Shown here one piece after another: positions 6,109 to 6,339 of a stretch of DNA of 6,339 nucleotides. Under the pieces are notes generated by a model, which was not told where the DNA came from, did no database searches, and worked only from the letters and a program-made list of their open reading frames with translations. The stretch lies in contig CAIJFC010000128.1 of the NCBI GenBank assembly GCA_903819815.1, positions 1 to 6,339 on the forward strand, given 5' to 3'. Made by a program: the position numbers and the translations under genes. How positions within the stretch are numbered: the stretch's first letter is position 1; each line of letters opens with the position of its first letter. Source of the DNA: an uncultured Bacteroidota bacterium (GTDB lineage: Bacteria; Bacteroidota; Bacteroidia; Flavobacteriales; Flavobacteriaceae).

Positions 6109-6339
6109 ATGAAATTACACCAATTGTATCGAATTATAGTAATCGTTCTCTTTTATTTTTTAAGTATTCAATCCAGTTATTCACAACTGGAAACAGTTTA
6201 CAAAGGAAAAGTGCAATGCGATAATTTTCCGATTGACAAGGTGGAACTTATCAATTTGAATACAGAAAAAAGTGCTTTTTCTAACAATGCGGGTGAATTC
6301 TCCATTGTTGCAAAACCAAAAGACATAATTGTTTTTGCA
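6109..6339 (+). CDS. Secreted protein with N-terminal CarboxypepD_reg-like domain (3' end outside window)
   Basis: The frame from ATG 6109 is open to the last base of the window and gives 77 residues. Residues 1-25 form a signal peptide: a basic N-region (KLHQLYR), a hydrophobic core (IIVIVLFYFL), and a probable cleavage site SYS|Q26 with Gln at +1. The following segment, VYKGKVQCDNFPIDKVELIN (30-49) then NTEKSAFSNNAGEFSIVAKPKD, has the layout of carboxypeptidase-regulatory-like domains: GKV, a variable strand, a threonine or serine-rich turn, and a GEFSI strand. In Bacteroidota this domain appears at the N-terminus of TonB-dependent receptors and of many exported proteins of unknown function, so the remaining protein decides its role. 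The start is supported by the signal peptide. It is separated from the flavoprotein gene by 220 bases with a probable repeat, and probably has its own promoter. Confidence 0.78.
   Translation, partial: MKLHQLYRIIVIVLFYFLSIQSSYSQLETVYKGKVQCDNFPIDKVELINLNTEKSAFSNNAGEFSIVAKPKDIIVFA

Overview
The window looks like chromosome from a member of the Bacteroidota, most likely Flavobacterium or a close relative. The DNA is A+T-rich, no start codon has a Shine-Dalgarno sequence, secreted proteins have a Gln right after the predicted signal-peptidase I site, a TAnnTTTG-type promoter box is present, and the main operon encodes Sus-like alpha-glucan enzymes. Genus is inferred from gene content and style, not from a marker gene.

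Positions 1-4596 are the 3' part of a starch/maltodextrin utilisation operon, all on the + strand with gaps of 12, 1 and 14 bases. It contains the C-terminal end of a GH97 (SusB-like) glucosidase, a complete periplasmic GH13 cyclomaltodextrinase/neopullulanase (SusA-like, all catalytic residues intact), an exported alpha/beta-hydrolase of the CE1/enterochelin-esterase type, and a GH13 alpha-amylase made as a lipoprotein. A clear intrinsic terminator at 4616-4648 ends the operon. In the inferred model, the lipoprotein amylase cuts polymer at the outer membrane, the periplasmic GH13 opens or shortens dextrins, and GH97 releases glucose. The role of the esterase-like protein is unknown. The susC/susD transport genes and any regulator would lie upstream, outside the window.

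Positions 4680-5888 hold an unrelated, separately transcribed gene for an HI0933/BaiN-type FAD-binding flavoprotein. A promoter-like element overlaps or closely follows the terminator. The reading frame is open upstream to 4566, but the start at 4680 is clearly the real one.

Positions 5889-6108 (220 bases) contain no gene. About 5904-6000 is a structured GC-richer block that resembles an interspersed intergenic repeat I remember from Flavobacterium genomes, here with an apparent internal duplication. From 6109 to the window end is the start of a secreted protein with a carboxypeptidase-regulatory-like (CarboxypepD_reg) beta-sandwich domain, cut off by the window edge.

No tRNA, rRNA, CRISPR array or insertion sequence is visible. 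Nothing amounts to an undescribed system. The points most worth a second look are the esterase-like gene embedded in the amylase operon and the intergenic repeat element.
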